Shown here one piece after another: positions 32,413-44,809 of a stretch of 64,000 nucleotides of DNA (position 1 is the first letter of the stretch; each line of letters opens with the position of its first letter). The position numbers were made by a program, and so were the translations under genes. A model generated the notes under the pieces. It saw only the letters and a program-made list of their open reading frames with translations, had not been told where the DNA came from and did not search any database. The stretch is taken from the NCBI RefSeq assembly GCF_050947875.1, contig NC_134568.1, positions 205,182,217 through 205,246,216 on the forward strand, in the 5' to 3' direction. This DNA comes from Dermacentor variabilis (taxonomy: Eukaryota > Arthropoda > Arachnida > Ixodida > Ixodidae).

Positions 32413-33130
32413 AAGAACAACGACAACAACCAGACGTTAGTAAAAATGTTGGCAACGTTTGACTGATTTATTGGTACGAAAGCGTCAAATGGTCCATTGA
32501 GCGAAAAAGCCGGCGTCCGTCGTCTGTAGAAGCGAAACGGCACCTAAATTCACATTGCCATTGGATGCGATGCCAAGTCACGAGCTCGCCTCAACGGAGT
32601 TCCCATTGGCTGTGACGCCTCGTCACGAGTTGCATCGCAACGGAGCAGAACGTGTGACAGGGAACACCTGCTGAATCGTTAGCGCGCCAAATGTTGCGTG
32701 AGGGGAGAGGACATCGCCGCTACTTCTCATCACCCGCGCTATCGCTCTCGCCACGAGCGCATCTCGACCGATGAAAGCTATAGCAGGCCTCTGAACTCTG
32801 CTTTATTACGTCATGCTATTCGACCCAAATTTCCACTATGAAGCCCGGCATGAAGAAAGCGGTGACCTCAAAATAACTGCGGCTAACTCGGGAGCGTGCC
32901 CATTAGATTCCATGGCAGCCAGGCAACGTAACATGACGTCATGACTCGAAGTGCACAGGCCTTGTGCTATCTAGGAAGCGTTGGCGCCGCAGGCTACTGC
33001 TGCTTGCTGACTAGGGTAGCGCATGCCGATATGGTACTGTACATTACTGGCAGCGAAAAACTCGAAAGGCCGCTCAACGCCGCTCAATTGGACATTAATG
33101 TTTTCTCATTTACAACTCATAAGAAGTGAT
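32413..33130. mobile_element. Insertion in the hAT fossil, class unknown
   Basis: This 0.7-kb segment falls between the zinc finger and core of the hAT remnant and has no similarity to it. It contains two diverged subrepeats (CCATTGGATGCGATGCCAAGTCACGAG and CCATTGGCTGTGACGCCTCGTCACGAG, about 32560-32640). I cannot name the family. Confidence 0.4.
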
Positions 33131-33139
33131 CCGGTGTCC

Positions 33140-33890
33140 TTGCATTTCATGTTGGGTTCATTCAATACGCGGCAATACTCACCTACTACTTGGAAGACGT
33201 TATTCTGCATAAGCTATTAATCTATTTTCAAGGGAAGTTACGAAACGACTCTTGGAATTGCGGAGGGTAGCAAGATATCATTCTGTAACAGTGGAATGCA
33301 CTCCTGACGCAAGTCGTATATAGCAGATGACCGTAATAATCTCTTAGCAGCGGTAAAGACAAAGGAGAGATTCATAGGTTTCTACCTATGCACGACTTAA
33401 GCGTGGATGGGTGACTAGAATACATCCTTACGGAGCTGCAGAAGCTAGAAAATTCACTTGCAGACATGTGCGGACACGGATATGACACTAGCTTCAACAT
33501 GAAAGAACACTGCATTGTTAACAAGGAAAAAAATATCTTGCAACTGGAGAAAACAGCCTGCTTCCTGATTTGCAAAGCTCGTTCTTTGAACCTGGTCGGG
33601 AACAATGCGGCTTTGTGCTGTCATGACGTATTTTTTTTTCCTTGTTGCTCATAGGCATATGTATTCTTTTGCCCTCGGGTTCATCGGTGGGACATTCTAA
33701 AGAGCCAGGCGAGGAACCTCACGGTGACTTCTTTCTAGCAGAAAAATGCTCCAACAAAGTGAAGGCAGTCTGTCCCTTTGACAGTCTCACAGACATTGTA
33801 CACAGATAATTTAACTTTTGAAGCCTCGGCAAGACATGAGGCTGACGTACCTCCACAGCGGCGAAAGATTTCAAACTTTCGCGTGCCGTG
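33140..33890 (+). pseudogene. hAT transposase, catalytic core region
   Basis: Readable pieces are a V-E-C-T-P-D-A-S stretch near 33292 (hAT core DxTPD motif, with D now E), QMTVII, KTKERFIGFY, MCGHGYDTSFNM at 33466 (family consensus GQGYDNGANM), ACFLICKARSLNLVGNNAALCC (about 33557) and HRWDILK at about 33684. These correspond in order to the RNase H-like core of ZMYM1-type hAT transposases. Several stops and shifts interrupt it. Confidence 0.75.
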
Positions 33891-34300
33891 GTAATTTGGT
33901 ATAATATAGTGCGAAAAATAGATTTGATTAATGTGGTGATCGTAATTTTTGCGCGATGTGTAAATACATGTGTTGTGTGCTTTGGCTATTCAATATATCT
34001 GACTTAATACATGCGTATGTATACTGAACTCATGCAGAAAACTTTGCGATTCATGTACAGTTGGACTGTAACATTTCTATTCATCTGGTTTTCTACTCAG
34101 GGTCATATTTTGTGACATTATTCTCCATTTTTGTCACATATTCGTTTCCTTTGCTAAGTGACATGTAGTAGTCGGTGCCGCCATAAAGGCGCCAACCTCT
34201 CCTATTATCCATTTCAATAAAAAGAAAAAAAGTTTCTTCAGACTACGAGTTTGCACCTATCGCAAGTTATTGATGCCATGAAAAGCACACCCTCTTTTGT
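33891..34300. mobile_element. AT-rich insertion in the hAT fossil
   Basis: This AT-rich, non-coding stretch ends in CAATAAAAAGAAAAAAAG (34209-34226), compatible with the 3' end of a retroposed element. The AGTCGGTGCCGCC..GGCG motif near 34171 resembles 8212-8232, also just before an A-rich end. Confidence 0.35.
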
Positions 34301-35010
34301 TGTTGGTCAGAGATCTAATGAAGGTTCCTAGGAGGCGCTGGGAGAAGCAAAGATGGTGATATTATAGCTGGAAGTGAAACCTTTTTTTCTTAACGCAACC
34401 TTTGTTCGTCTTAGGAAAAGGTCAAGGTTGTCTGCGGGTGAAGGAAACAATGAACCTGTTGGTGAATAGGAGACAAAATTTAGCCTAGGTTTTGTAAACT
34501 CCATTAAGTATCCAACAATAAAGCTGAATTTGAGCAGATAAAAGAATACATAAGATAGTTCCAGCTCTTATACGGCATAAAGAAATTGGATCGAGTTCCC
34601 CGAGAGGCACTTTTGTCGTCGTTTCTCAACCTGGAAAGGCTCTTAACTGATGAGAACGGGCACAGTGATATAAATGGATGGAAACTTTGCGACGAGCTCC
34701 CAGCGCCTCCTAGAATCGTTAAACAAGGCATGTCCGTGACAGCTGTAGTGAAGTACCTGGAGAAATATGGCTTTGCTTTCAATACCGTCATTGCACTCCG
34801 CATTCTATTAACTTTGCCAATCGTCTACAAAAAGAATCCTCTCAGCTCAAAATTATTAATACACTACCTCCGCTTTGCACTATCTCAAGGTAGATTACTG
34901 GAATTTACAGCGATATCAAAAGAACAGGATGTTGTCATTAAAACAGACTTTTCAGAGACCTTAAATGGCTTTGTTTCTGCTAAAGCCCGCAAAGTTCAGT
35001 TTCTGTGAAC
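34301..35010 (+). pseudogene. hAT transposase, C-terminal dimerisation region
   Basis: The last 140 codons (34586-35008) are open. ALRILLTLPIV (about residues 70-80) marks the conserved LRILLTLPVTVA region. SSKLLIHYLRFALSQGRLLE is the FSKLK.IK.YLRS.MSQERL motif, followed by AISKEQD and a SETLNGFVSAKARKVQFL end. This is the dimerisation region at the end of hAT proteins. The W-rich part and the ERSF residues are altered (KKNPLSSK). The frame upstream of 34586 is broken. Confidence 0.8.
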
Positions 35011-35985
35011 ATTCTTTTGGCCCTTCGCACACTAGAACGCATGCAGTGTCTCCATGTATTCACGTTAAGCTTCGAGTCCACCACAACCTCATCGTCGCCT
35101 GACGTTGCAACGTGTTTATTGGTTTGTTTAGGGTCATCTTCTGTTATTACAGTAATTGGACTTGGATGTTACTCAGAGTTCTGACTTTTAATGCTGATGT
35201 CTCCCATTTATAGCACTTCATACCCGGTTTCATTTGTCTCTCCCATTTTTTTAATATTCTTACTTTTGTCGATCCCCTGTCCTGTTATTCCGGGGTCATC
35301 ACACATTTAAAGAATTTATCTACAGCGAAAGTTAGACTTTATTATATTTAGTCATTCTCTTTCTATGACCAGTTGTTAGCGGAATAATATAATAGTAACA
35401 GGGCATCTGGTTGCCAATGTTTTTCCTATTTGTTATTACTTCTAATATCTCAGAAAGAAAACTTTGAATTTTTCAGTCTTACACACATATATTTGGCGGA
35501 GAGGGACGTATTAATTTAGCTTTGCTTAGGGCGGTAAAATACCTTGAAACGCCGCTGACTGAATGGCCTAGAATTCGCAGGCGACCACTCGGATCCCAAG
35601 TCCACATTTCCGAATCGGCACGAGATCAATTGGCGGTGGTGGGCATAGTTTTACTTCTCTTCGTGGTATGAAAGACGGCGAGGAGATGCGGGGAAACTGA
35701 GGATGAGAAGATGAAAAAGGAATAACGGAATTGACTGGCAAATCAGCTGCAGCATAGGTTACGTGGCACTTCTATTCTGGGGATAAAAATTTGTAAGCAC
35801 GCCGGAGTTCGAGAGTATGCATGTTCGCATTTATTCGTGACTGTAGTATTATGAGACCGAGATATATACTATAGTCGCAACTTCCCATAGGTCACTGCAT
35901 GGGTCACGACATAGGATTGGCATAGAAAACCGTAGGCCTTAAAAACAGCACGTATGTGATGGCAGAGCGAATAAGATGATCACTA
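35011..35985. other. No gene recognised
   Basis: AT-rich with no open frame of note and no repeat copy seen. Confidence 0.5.
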
Positions 35986-35987
35986 GG

Positions 35988-36120
35988 AATCCATGAGCTT
36001 ATGAGGGCGAAATGCACAAAACGAGAACGCTCGCGTACTTGGATTTAGTGCAAGTTAATGAACCCCAGGTGGCCAAAATTTATCCAGCGTCCTCCCCTAC
36101 GACCAGCATCATAAACATAT
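35988..36120 (+). mobile_element. Ruka-like SINE, 3' body fragment
   Basis: GAGGGCGAAATGCACAAAACGAGAAC, TACTTGGATTTAGTGCAAGTTAATGAACCCCAGGTGGCCAAAATTTATCC and CCTCCCCTACGACCAGC correspond to the body of the complete SINEs at 5.5 and 17.9 kb. The tRNA-like head is missing. Confidence 0.75.
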
Positions 36121-38330
36121 AGAGGTATTGGCGCGTAGAACATCGCATTTTGTTTTTATTAATCCATAAGCGAAGATGTTCAGACTGGCATCATCGTAGG
36201 CAGCAAAGCGAAAACTAAAGCGTTACCATGTCACACAGCCATATTTCTACTTGCTATACAACTATGTTCCCAGGAGCTTTCCGTCACGCTAATGTACTGA
36301 GGAAAACTGCGCAAGCACTCAAGGGGGGAAATGAATGTTTGGGAGGGCGAAAATCTGGCGAGTACTTTAAGCCATCGCGGACAGGCAAAGCCGCAGTTTT
36401 CTTTAACACGAACTGAGCTGTGACGTATTAATCGCCAGGCGCTAAAAGTGCAGCGTTCTCAAATCACGCGAGGGCCCAATGCGCGTCAAAAAGATTGCGG
36501 CGAGCCACTCGGCTCTGTACGCCCCAATGACTGATGAGCTGTCGGCCTGAAGTGGCGCTTCGAGGCCACGCGCCAGAGAGTTTCATTGCCGAGACTGGGG
36601 ACGGCGCTCGCCCTGCTCCGTCCGGCTCTCGCTGTGAATGTGGCGCGGAACGTCGAAATTTTCGGTTTTCGCGCGAACGGCGAAACTACATTTTACCGTT
36701 GCGCTGATCAGAATGGTCCAGCATGCGTAGGGGCCTGGGCAACAAGAAATGATGCAGCTACCGCTGCTGCACCTCAACTGCTCAATCTACAAAGACGTTA
36801 ATGTGATGCACACTGCTGTGTTCGCCGCGTAGGCACGCGCAGAAAAGCTTGGAAGTTTGCAGAAGTAATGTTCCAGGAATTTCGCGCGAATTTTACATGA
36901 CGCAGAATTCCCAGAGCTCGCCGTAATAAATGGTCACAGTTTAGTTTTATATGCCGCAGCACAAAACCCAGTGTTACCTCACGTCCCCATGCTATCATGA
37001 TTGCCATCATTAGTTGTATCTAGGCCTCCGAAATAGCACTTTTTAAAACGTCAGAAACTACCCTCTCAGGAAAGAAAGAAAGAAGAAAAGAACGAAAGAA
37101 CGACAGAAAGAAATAACTATATTCCCAAGGTGTTGAAATACTGATCAAAGTCCACTTTTGTTGAATTTCGATCTCAAGTGTTTCGACCTGAAGTCACCTG
37201 TGATAATTCAGCATTGCCACTGTGGCAGTAACACAGTGAACTTAAAGCCGAAAGCGTAGCAATATTTTAACGGCGGTTGTGAAAAGCACCGTAGCACAGC
37301 AACTAATCAATCGCCGTTACAAAAAAAGAAGAAAAAAGTGGAATATCTGAATGCGTAAATCCAGTTCCGTTCTTAATCTACTGTTAAGCTGTCAAGCTGT
37401 GCCAATATGCTGTTAGTCAGGCATGCTGTAGCAAGCTTGGCTAGAAAGTGAATTCGCATCACTGAAAAGCGGATTTTATAGTATAAGCACAGCTCTTTCT
37501 TTACCATAAGCTTTTCTCTTAATTGTTAGAAGTGCCCACCTGCTTTCTTGTTATTGCCACTAATGCGTGTATTTACGGAATACTTTCGCGTTTCATCCCC
37601 TTCCCGCGGCTACTGAAGGTCCAGAGGAAACAACCCTGTCTGTACGCATATCGGGGACCATCTGAAGTACAGCGGAAGTTCGCAAACGTCCGCACAATTT
37701 TTCTCTGCTGTCATGAAACAAACAACATTGTATTTTACATATATCCCAGCCGTCGGGCACATCATATCGCTCCCTTGCTGAAATGTCTACGTAATGAACA
37801 GTGTGATACGCTAACTTGTATCTACGGGTAACACAAGCCATTGCAGAAGGAGATCGCCTTTTCTGACGTGCACAGTTTTGACCGCTGATGTCCACTTTTA
37901 GAAACAGCAAAACCATCATTAGCACAAGGATCAGCATACACCGGTGCTGGAAGACGAATGCGGCGCTAGATCTGAAATGTGTGCGCATATGCACAAGCGT
38001 TAAATGAAAGCACTGATAAGTATAAGGAACGTAGGCAGCGAGGCAATTTTCACAGCAAAAGAAATATTTTTCCATTTTGTGGGAGTTTTCCTTTCATCTT
38101 TCCTTCCTTTTAATTTTCTCCATCGACCTTTTGCTCTTATAACCCCCCTCCCCCCCCCCCCCCTCCCCTGCGCAGAATGCCGTCTTCCTGCCTTCCATGA
38201 GAATTTTCGAAGATGGCCAGCTATGACGCCCAAGACCTTAAAAATGTATAATTTGAGACTTGTTATATTCTACAGATTTAAAGTTATTGCAAGAAATTTA
38301 AAGTAATTCTAGAATTGCATGTACCTTACA
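36121..38330. other. No gene recognised
   Basis: An A/G-rich run (AAAGAAAGAAAG) lies at 37072-37110 and a C-rich run at 38145-38165. Frames of up to 160 codons (minus, 37593-38075) show no domain I can name. Confidence 0.45.
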
Positions 38331-38334
38331 GTTT

Positions 38335-38890
38335 AGAGAGAGATACAGAGGAAAGGGGAAAGGCAGGTTAACCAGAGGGGAAGATCCGGTTTGCTACCCT
38401 ACGCTGGGGAGAGAGGGGAAGGGGGAGGTAAAGTGATAACAAAGTAGAGATAAAGAAAGAAAGGAGAATCTCAGTCGGTCACTCGCCGCATACTGTCACC
38501 GGACAGTACAGTAGCACTTGCAGCACAATAAACATCTGTTCAGGCTACAGCCGCTTGTCCAATTCAGTTGCCTTTAAAAACTGCAACAGTGCCCTTGTCG
38601 CCCTCCGCTGCGATGGCTTGTGATGGTGGCCTTTTAATATAAGTTCCTCTGTCAGAGGTCTTCGGTCAAAGCGCGCTGTCGGGATTGCGAGCGATAGTCT
38701 CTGTAAATTGTAGCGAGGACAGTCACAGAGAAGGTGCTGAAGGGTCTCCTCGCTACCACAATCATCACACGAAGCGTCGTCGGCCCATACGATTCGGAAT
38801 GCAAAAGGCTTAGTGAAGGCCACCCATAGCCATATTCGACAAAGCAGGGTAGCTTCGCAACGGCAGAGTCCGAAAAGTTTAGGATTATTA
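38335..38890 (-). mobile_element. I-clade LINE 3' end (RNase H-type element)
   Basis: A 5'-truncated minus-strand insertion with a (GA)n tail at 38335-38345 and a 3' UTR containing GGCAGGTTAACCAGAGGGG and TGCTACCCTACGCTGGGGAG. Related tails lie at 9.24, 21.22 and 50.38 kb. Confidence 0.8.
38545..38823 (-). pseudogene. I-clade LINE ORF2 C-terminus with CCHC-like motif
   Basis: 92 codons from MAFTKPFAFRIVWADDASCD to the stop. CDDCGSEETLQHLLCDCP gives the Cys/His pattern found at the end of I-clade LINE proteins, followed by RLSLAIPTARFDRRPLTEE and ATRALLQFLKATELDKRL. The frame extends upstream (WLWVAFTKPF), so the ATG is internal. RT and RNase H are lost by truncation. Confidence 0.8.
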
Positions 38891-41770
38891 TACGCAACTA
38901 GTAGATTAGAAATAACTGATCAGATAATAGTAACTACCGCACGATTCTGAACGACCTTTCTCGCGAAAAAGGTCTTGCCTAAAGGGCTGCCTTATTATAC
39001 ATGTATATCGTTTTTAAAGATTATTTTTGGGTAGGACAGGACAACAATTTGCACACGATAAAAGACTAGCCTGACCACTTTAAATATGCAGCGCTGTTGA
39101 CGACGATGATGGCAGCAGTGTCGCCATCACCCTTTTTCGCCTTCCCCACTGCAGAGTAGCAGCTTAGAGCGCAAAAGTTCGGACCAACCTCTCTACCTTT
39201 CTATAAATAAATTATACTACAACTTGTCCAGCTCCTTACAATCACCGTGAACATAAGCAGTTTCAGTGTGTGTAAGCATGCCAAATACGATTCCAGCTAT
39301 TGCCAGCCTCTTTATATACAGATGTCATTGTTTTATCACAAAGTCGACACATTAAGGACGTATGATTTTCTATTACCCCTCTTTGCATAAGTGTTGCAGG
39401 CCGCCCTAATTGTACTAATCTGCTTTTAACTGACTAAGCCATACGTCAAAGAACTTAACGTGCTCAAGCAGCGACGAGCAACACAGTGGGGCGAGCCACT
39501 TTGCCAGTCTCCATCGTTAGAAGGGAATGGAGACATCCATTTGCCGGCTGCAGTAAACAACTGTCTTTCCCTTCCTGAAATGCACTCGCGACAACACGCA
39601 ATGTTTGCTGGGCCATAGTGAGTAACAAGGCACCACTGGTTAAAAGAAAAAAAAAGACAACGGGAGAAGACGCAGGATACGAGTTGGAAGTGTGGTTGGA
39701 TAAAGCTCTCGGGCTCAGAGCCCATACCTTCGTGCTGCCCGCGCAACGTCTCCCGATTTTCGCCGTTTGGAAGACTTCTGAAGGGCACGCGCGGATAAAG
39801 GGCTGCCGTCTCGGGGAAACAACTCGTCAAGTGAAGCGCGGCGCACGGCGCAGCGTCCGCAAAAAGCGGGCGCCGCGGAAGCGAGGGAATAAATGAAAAG
39901 GAGAAATGACCGCCGCCGAGAAAAGCCCGTGACGAGTGGTTGGCGTGAAGCAAAAACAACACGAGAGGCGGCGAGATCACGGCTGGTGAATCGAGCCGCC
40001 GCCATCATTATCGTGGGCAGCGCTGGTTGCGTCAAAGGGCCGCTCACAAAGGCCCTCTGACAAACGCGCGCCTGTGGACGTTGAAAAGGGGGGGGGGGGG
40101 GGAGGGTTCTTGGCGGCCGGAACGCGCCCTGGGGCCGAGACGCGCTTCTTTTCAGGCGCGGATTCAATGGAGTCGCTTACGGTTCGCGAAGACGGAATCC
40201 GGGCGCCGTCGCATCGCCTTCGTGTTTACTTTAGAAGGACGCGCCGCTGCTCCCTAGCGGGCCAACACCGTTTGGTGCCAGGATTTGCGGCAGCTTCGCT
40301 GCTTTCTCCCCACAGGTGAAATGTCACCCGGCGATAGGCAGACGGAACAGCGTATCGACGGACCTCTGCCGCGAGCGCCGGCTAATGTACACTTCCTGCA
40401 ACCTGCTCTGCCAGAGTCGCCTCCGGAAAGACCGTTTCGCCGCTACATTTGGTGTTTATTTTTAATTAGAGACGTTGCGTTTGTATATATATGGAAGCCA
40501 TTAGATGGACTGCAGACAGTCTTATAGCCCCAATAATAACCTCAACGTTTCTGCTAGTATTGAGATCTCGGGACATCGCTTCTAGCTAAGGCACACCATG
40601 CCGTTTGCAGATAATGCGAGCTTTGGTATCGAAAAGTGATTATGGAGGAAACTCTACAGCGTAGCCGGTGGTCGGGGCCCTTTCATTACCGAGAGGTGGA
40701 ATATCACTTCAAGCCACCTGCAGTTGATAACGCGTAGCAACCACCGCTTCTCGCTGTTTCAAGAGTTCACATACGTTATGCAAAGAAACGTAGAATCGCT
40801 CTGACAGAAGGCTGAGCAAGTTGGTAAAAATGAATAATTTGCAATGTTCGGCGAGAAAAGCGGAACGAAGAACGACCTCTCTGTTGTCCTTTCAATTCCT
40901 CTTTTGTCAGTGTCTTCTAACTTTTCAAATGATGAATCGCACTTGGGAAGTGAAGCCAGAATAATTTTACATATTGTAATCGGGATGTCTATATAGTACA
41001 GAGCAAAAGACTGCGTCGGCTCTACCGTCTTTATCGTTCTTACTGTACAAAGGACAAAGGAGGCCACTTCTGAACGTCCTCTCTTTCTCTGCTTCTTGAC
41101 CGGAGCCTCCTCCTTCCTTCATTTTTTGCCTTAACACGTGCCGGATATTGCCAAGACCGGCCATAGCATTGAAATGCAGCGGATGTTTCACCGACCGGCG
41201 CGACTTGCGCCCTCCTGTTGAGATAATAAGCTCGCAGTATTTCTCTGGCCGTCACGAAGCCAAATCAAAGACAACACATTAAGAACGTCTTCCAGAGCTT
41301 CGCGCTCAGCGACACTTGTCGATGCGTGCGTTCCTTCTATAAGCCAACTGCAAACGACGCCGTCATACTCGAGCTAGTGTCGGTTTGTATGACTCAGTGT
41401 CCCACGATGCCGGCGATGCAGTGGATGACGCCATGCCAGCAGTTCCCCATAGAACTTATTTCTACTTGCTGTCTGACTGACCTGGCTTTCATCTCCAAGG
41501 CACGGAACCTTTAGTCTCTGTGCTTTCTGATGAAATGGTTGACTTTGACATCTCCTCAAGGCCACAATTGTGACTATGCCACTGGCATTTATCATGAAAC
41601 ATCTGGCATGTATACAAACTTTTATGTACTACCATTGAACGTTTTTTTCATGCACTCTCTAAGCCACGGTCTTTTAGAAACTAAAGCCTCCACACAATAT
41701 AGTACTCTCAAAATTCAGGTGAAACACATCTTGATAATGCTGCGGTACTCTTAAATGAGAACAGTCGTGT
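38891..41770. other. No gene recognised; GC-rich patch at about 39.6-40.5 kb
   Basis: Positions 39620-40460 are much richer in G, C and CpG than the surroundings and have overlapping frames on both strands (184 and 150 codons on minus), plus a G15 run at 40088-40102. GCTGCTTTCTCCCCACAG at 40299-40316 would make a plausible splice acceptor, followed by GTGAAATGTCACC. A host promoter or first exon is possible but unproven; no protein domain is visible. Confidence 0.35.
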
Positions 41771-41988
41771 AAATGCGACTACTGCATGAGATCCAGGGGC
41801 GGTATTCCCGAGGAAATCACTTCCAGGGATACGATCACATTTGGGAGATTTCACGCCACTTGGCACCGAACGCGTTGAAGTATACGGTCTTCACGACCGG
41901 TGATAAATCACGCGACGCTTCTCGAAACTGATCGTATCCCCGAAAGTGATAACACGAGAATAACGCTCCTGTAGTCGCCTTCATTGCC
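41771..41988. mobile_element. MITE-like foldback
   Basis: The left end, CCAGGGGCGGTATTCCCGAGGAAATCACTTCCAGGGATACGATCA (41793-41838), is matched inversely by the right end at about 41929-41971, which closes ..CGAGAATAACGCTCCTG. Outside these, GCGACTAC (41776) pairs with GTAGTCGC (41971), with about a dozen extra bases in the left arm. The interior has no coding capacity. This is the form of a non-autonomous DNA transposon; the superfamily is not determined and no target duplication is clear. Confidence 0.65.
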
Positions 41989-43635
41989 TTGGGTCGGTGG
42001 TGTTTATAGAAAAGTCGGGGCAGCATGGTCTAAGTTGCGCCTCTGGTCATGATATTTTTTTCGTCTTTCTATCGTCTGGGTGGTAGGTTTCAGAGTGTGG
42101 TGTGCTGGCGTAGCTACTCCCCGATGATGTCGAATTAAGTCGTCATGGTTTAAAAGGTACACTGTGATACGTATACTCAAGCGGGTGCCATCGCGCTTGA
42201 TGTGCTCCTGGTACTCTTGTCAAGAAGCCGTGCGTGTGTTCAGATGGTGTGGGGGCCCGGAGGCACTTTCATCTTTCATTCTTCGTCCTTCCTATCCTTG
42301 TCTTTTGTTGCCTCTATGCGTCCATTTATTATTTGGAAGCAGCGTCTCCGACATGTCCACCTGCACCCCCAACCAGTCCGGCCAACATGTACGCAATATG
42401 TACTGGCAAACCCCGTGCGCAAGAGCCCTGCGCCCGCGCAACCTATGTGTAAATGTTGTGGCGACATCTGCCGCTGTTTCTTGACTGCGGCCAGTCTGTT
42501 TAGAATTCCGAATAACTGGATGCGAGTGTTGCCGCAGAAAAGTGCATAACGAGCCCAGCTTTTCATCTCGCTATGGCAACTTGCCAGGAGCGTGCGAGCG
42601 TCAACGGCCAACAGTGTAACGACAGGACTTGCAGCTGGCTGCGGCCCACTACCTAGCAAAAATGATGTTGTAAACCCCGAACTGATTCACAAAACCGGCG
42701 ATACAGCGAGCGCCGACGCAATGGCTGCGAACGACTGTCCGTTTTGAAATTCTTCTTTTCTTCTTTAGCGAGCGTTTGCACACATCTCGTTCAGTGGCTC
42801 TTCCTCACTGGGCAGAAGTATTGCAAAACGAAGGGATGACATCCCCTTGTGCACGCTACAGCCTCTTTTTGCGAGTACAAAACACGGCGAATGCAATGTA
42901 CAATTCATTCGGAGAAAGAAGGTTGAGAAGGAAAATATCGCGTTAGAATTTTCAGCGCCATATTTCGGCGCATTAATTACTTCGAAACCCCGTTTTCTTG
43001 GTCGTTATCATCTTCCACAGGCCCAGCATAGCAAACCGGATCAAACCTGACGAACCATACCTGTTTTTCCCTTTAGTTACTTTCTCGTTTTCGTACAAAG
43101 CAATGTCAGCAATACTATTTTTCAAGTGGAAACAGTGCTATAGGAAATAAAACAAGTCACCAAAAGCAGACATGCTCGAAGGCAGGAGCTCATGAAACTC
43201 TGACATGAAGCGTCCATATTTGTTTATTATTTTACGAGGTATCACTGCTGTACGTTGGCGGTTCGAGCTTCCCAATAGTCCATACATGTCGAAATAATTC
43301 ACGTTGTTACCATATCAGCGAAAGAAACAACAGAAGCCATGAAGAGCGCATTAGCTCCTACCGAAACAGAAAGTGCCATCGAAAAGCTCTGTATGAACAA
43401 GTGCCCTGGTCCTCATACTGTTGCGTCAAGAGCTCAATACAGTTTATGAATACATCGCGAACAGAAAAGTGCTTTCTTCCTCCGTGCACAGCCTTCATGT
43501 CGTAGCAGCACGTCACTGAAGGTTACTTCAAGGAGGTCTCGTTCACCAGACTTCTCTTGCGTGTCCTGCTTGCAAATGATGGCGTTGCGAAGAGGGCGCG
43601 TCGCCTATGGTGTTGTGTGGAAACTACATACTTTC
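41989..43635. other. No gene recognised
   Basis: Overlapping frames of 100-127 codons at 42.16-42.66 kb on both strands contain no motif I recognise. Confidence 0.45.
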
Positions 43636-43805
43636 CCGGCCACGGCGGCCGCATATCGATGGGGGCGAAATGCTAAAACCCCGTTGTACTTAGATTTAAG
43701 GGCACGTTAAAGAACCCCAGGGGGACAAAATTTCCTGAGTCCCCCACTACGGCGCGCTTCGTAATCAAATCGTGTTTTTGGCATACTTTGGCATTAAAAA
43801 AAAAC
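43636..43805 (+). mobile_element. Ruka-like SINE, head-truncated
   Basis: CGGCCACGGCGGCCGCATATCGATGGGGGCGAAATGC, CACGTTAAAGAACCCCAGG, CCCCCACTACGGCGCGCTTCGTAATC and a TTGGCATT..A9 tail (43796-43804) match the SINE body. The A-box half of the tRNA-like head is missing. Confidence 0.85.
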
Positions 43806-44809
43806 TGAATACTTTTTCAATTTGCGGGAAAGCCTCTCGGTGTCCTCCGGGAGTCTCCAGCAGACATTCTGGTGGACAGGCAGTTCAGTCAAAGTATTAA
43901 ATGTGCACCAGACGTTCTCTAAAACATCAGGCAGCAGATTCTAGAAGTATTCAGGAGAGCGGATCTCCTAATGGTTGTTTGTGGTGAGTGAGTTAAGGGA
44001 ATGGAAGAGTCATTGGAGTCCGGGGACATTTTTTGTTCGCACAGCCGGTAGCTGTTAGTCAACAACAGTCGCCGAGTAATGCAAGAGAAAAAGATATTCA
44101 AAATCGCTAGCAATGCGTCGTTCACTATCATTCTTACACTGTCTGCAAAAGACGGACTCCGATAAGCCCTTATATACGCGGAGTATTTCGAGCGCCATGG
44201 GAAATAAAATCTCAGAGTACACTTTTTTTTCTGTATTTTTTGCATTTGTGGGAGAACAAAACGTAACTGAATCTGTTTGACATAATATCGAATATATTAC
44301 AATTACTTACCATGCGCTTTACTCTACTTTACTATGCGCTTTACTTTACTATGCGCAGTCACACCGCTGACACCACTTCTCCGCAGCGAAATCAGTGCAG
44401 CAGCCCGTTTTCACATTGCGATTTTCTTCTATAGTTCTGTGCAACACCAACCTCGTCCACCCGTTGACAAGCGCCTACAGCATATTACGCCGATGAGGCG
44501 TCGAGGATGAGATGAGGGAAGAAAAAAAAACGAAAGAAAAGGTGAAGCAACACACAGTCCATCGCGTTTCATCACGACTCCACGCACCCTGCAGCGTTGT
44601 GTTCTTACTTTAGTGGTATATTTGTGTACAGCGAATGAAGTAAAGAAAAAGCTAGGCTAATGGTGTTATTCCGAGCTCAGTGGGGGTTTCAGCTTGCTGT
44701 GCCTCAAAGATAAACACGTAGCTTCCTCTAAGTCGTACCGCAAGCGTTGCTCAGCTCTTTTGAGAACGGAGCATATATGCATCCTAGGTTTCGTCGATGT
44801 GAGAAACCC
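43806..44809. other. No gene recognised
   Basis: A short tandem TTTACT..TATGCGC stretch lies near 44312-44355 and an A-run near 44523. No gene signal. Confidence 0.45.

Larger units (their letters stand above)
31841..35010 (+). mobile_element. Fossil hAT-superfamily transposon (ZMYM1-like)
   Basis: Three coding islands in the same strand and order belong to one hAT-type transposase: a TTF-type zinc finger, the catalytic core, and the C-terminal dimerisation region. Two non-coding segments (about 32413-33130 and 33890-34300) separate them and look like later insertions. Terminal inverted repeats and an 8-bp target duplication are not visible to me. Confidence 0.75.

Noticed and set aside
36528..36552. 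CTGATGAGCTGTCGGCCTGAAG as a hammerhead core
   Set aside because: Stem II would have at most three weak pairs with a mispair next to the core, and no flanking stems are visible.
39426..40167. Minus-strand frames of 184 and 150 codons as a host gene
   Set aside because: GC-rich sequence keeps several frames open at once, and there is no domain, signal peptide or splice structure that I can support.
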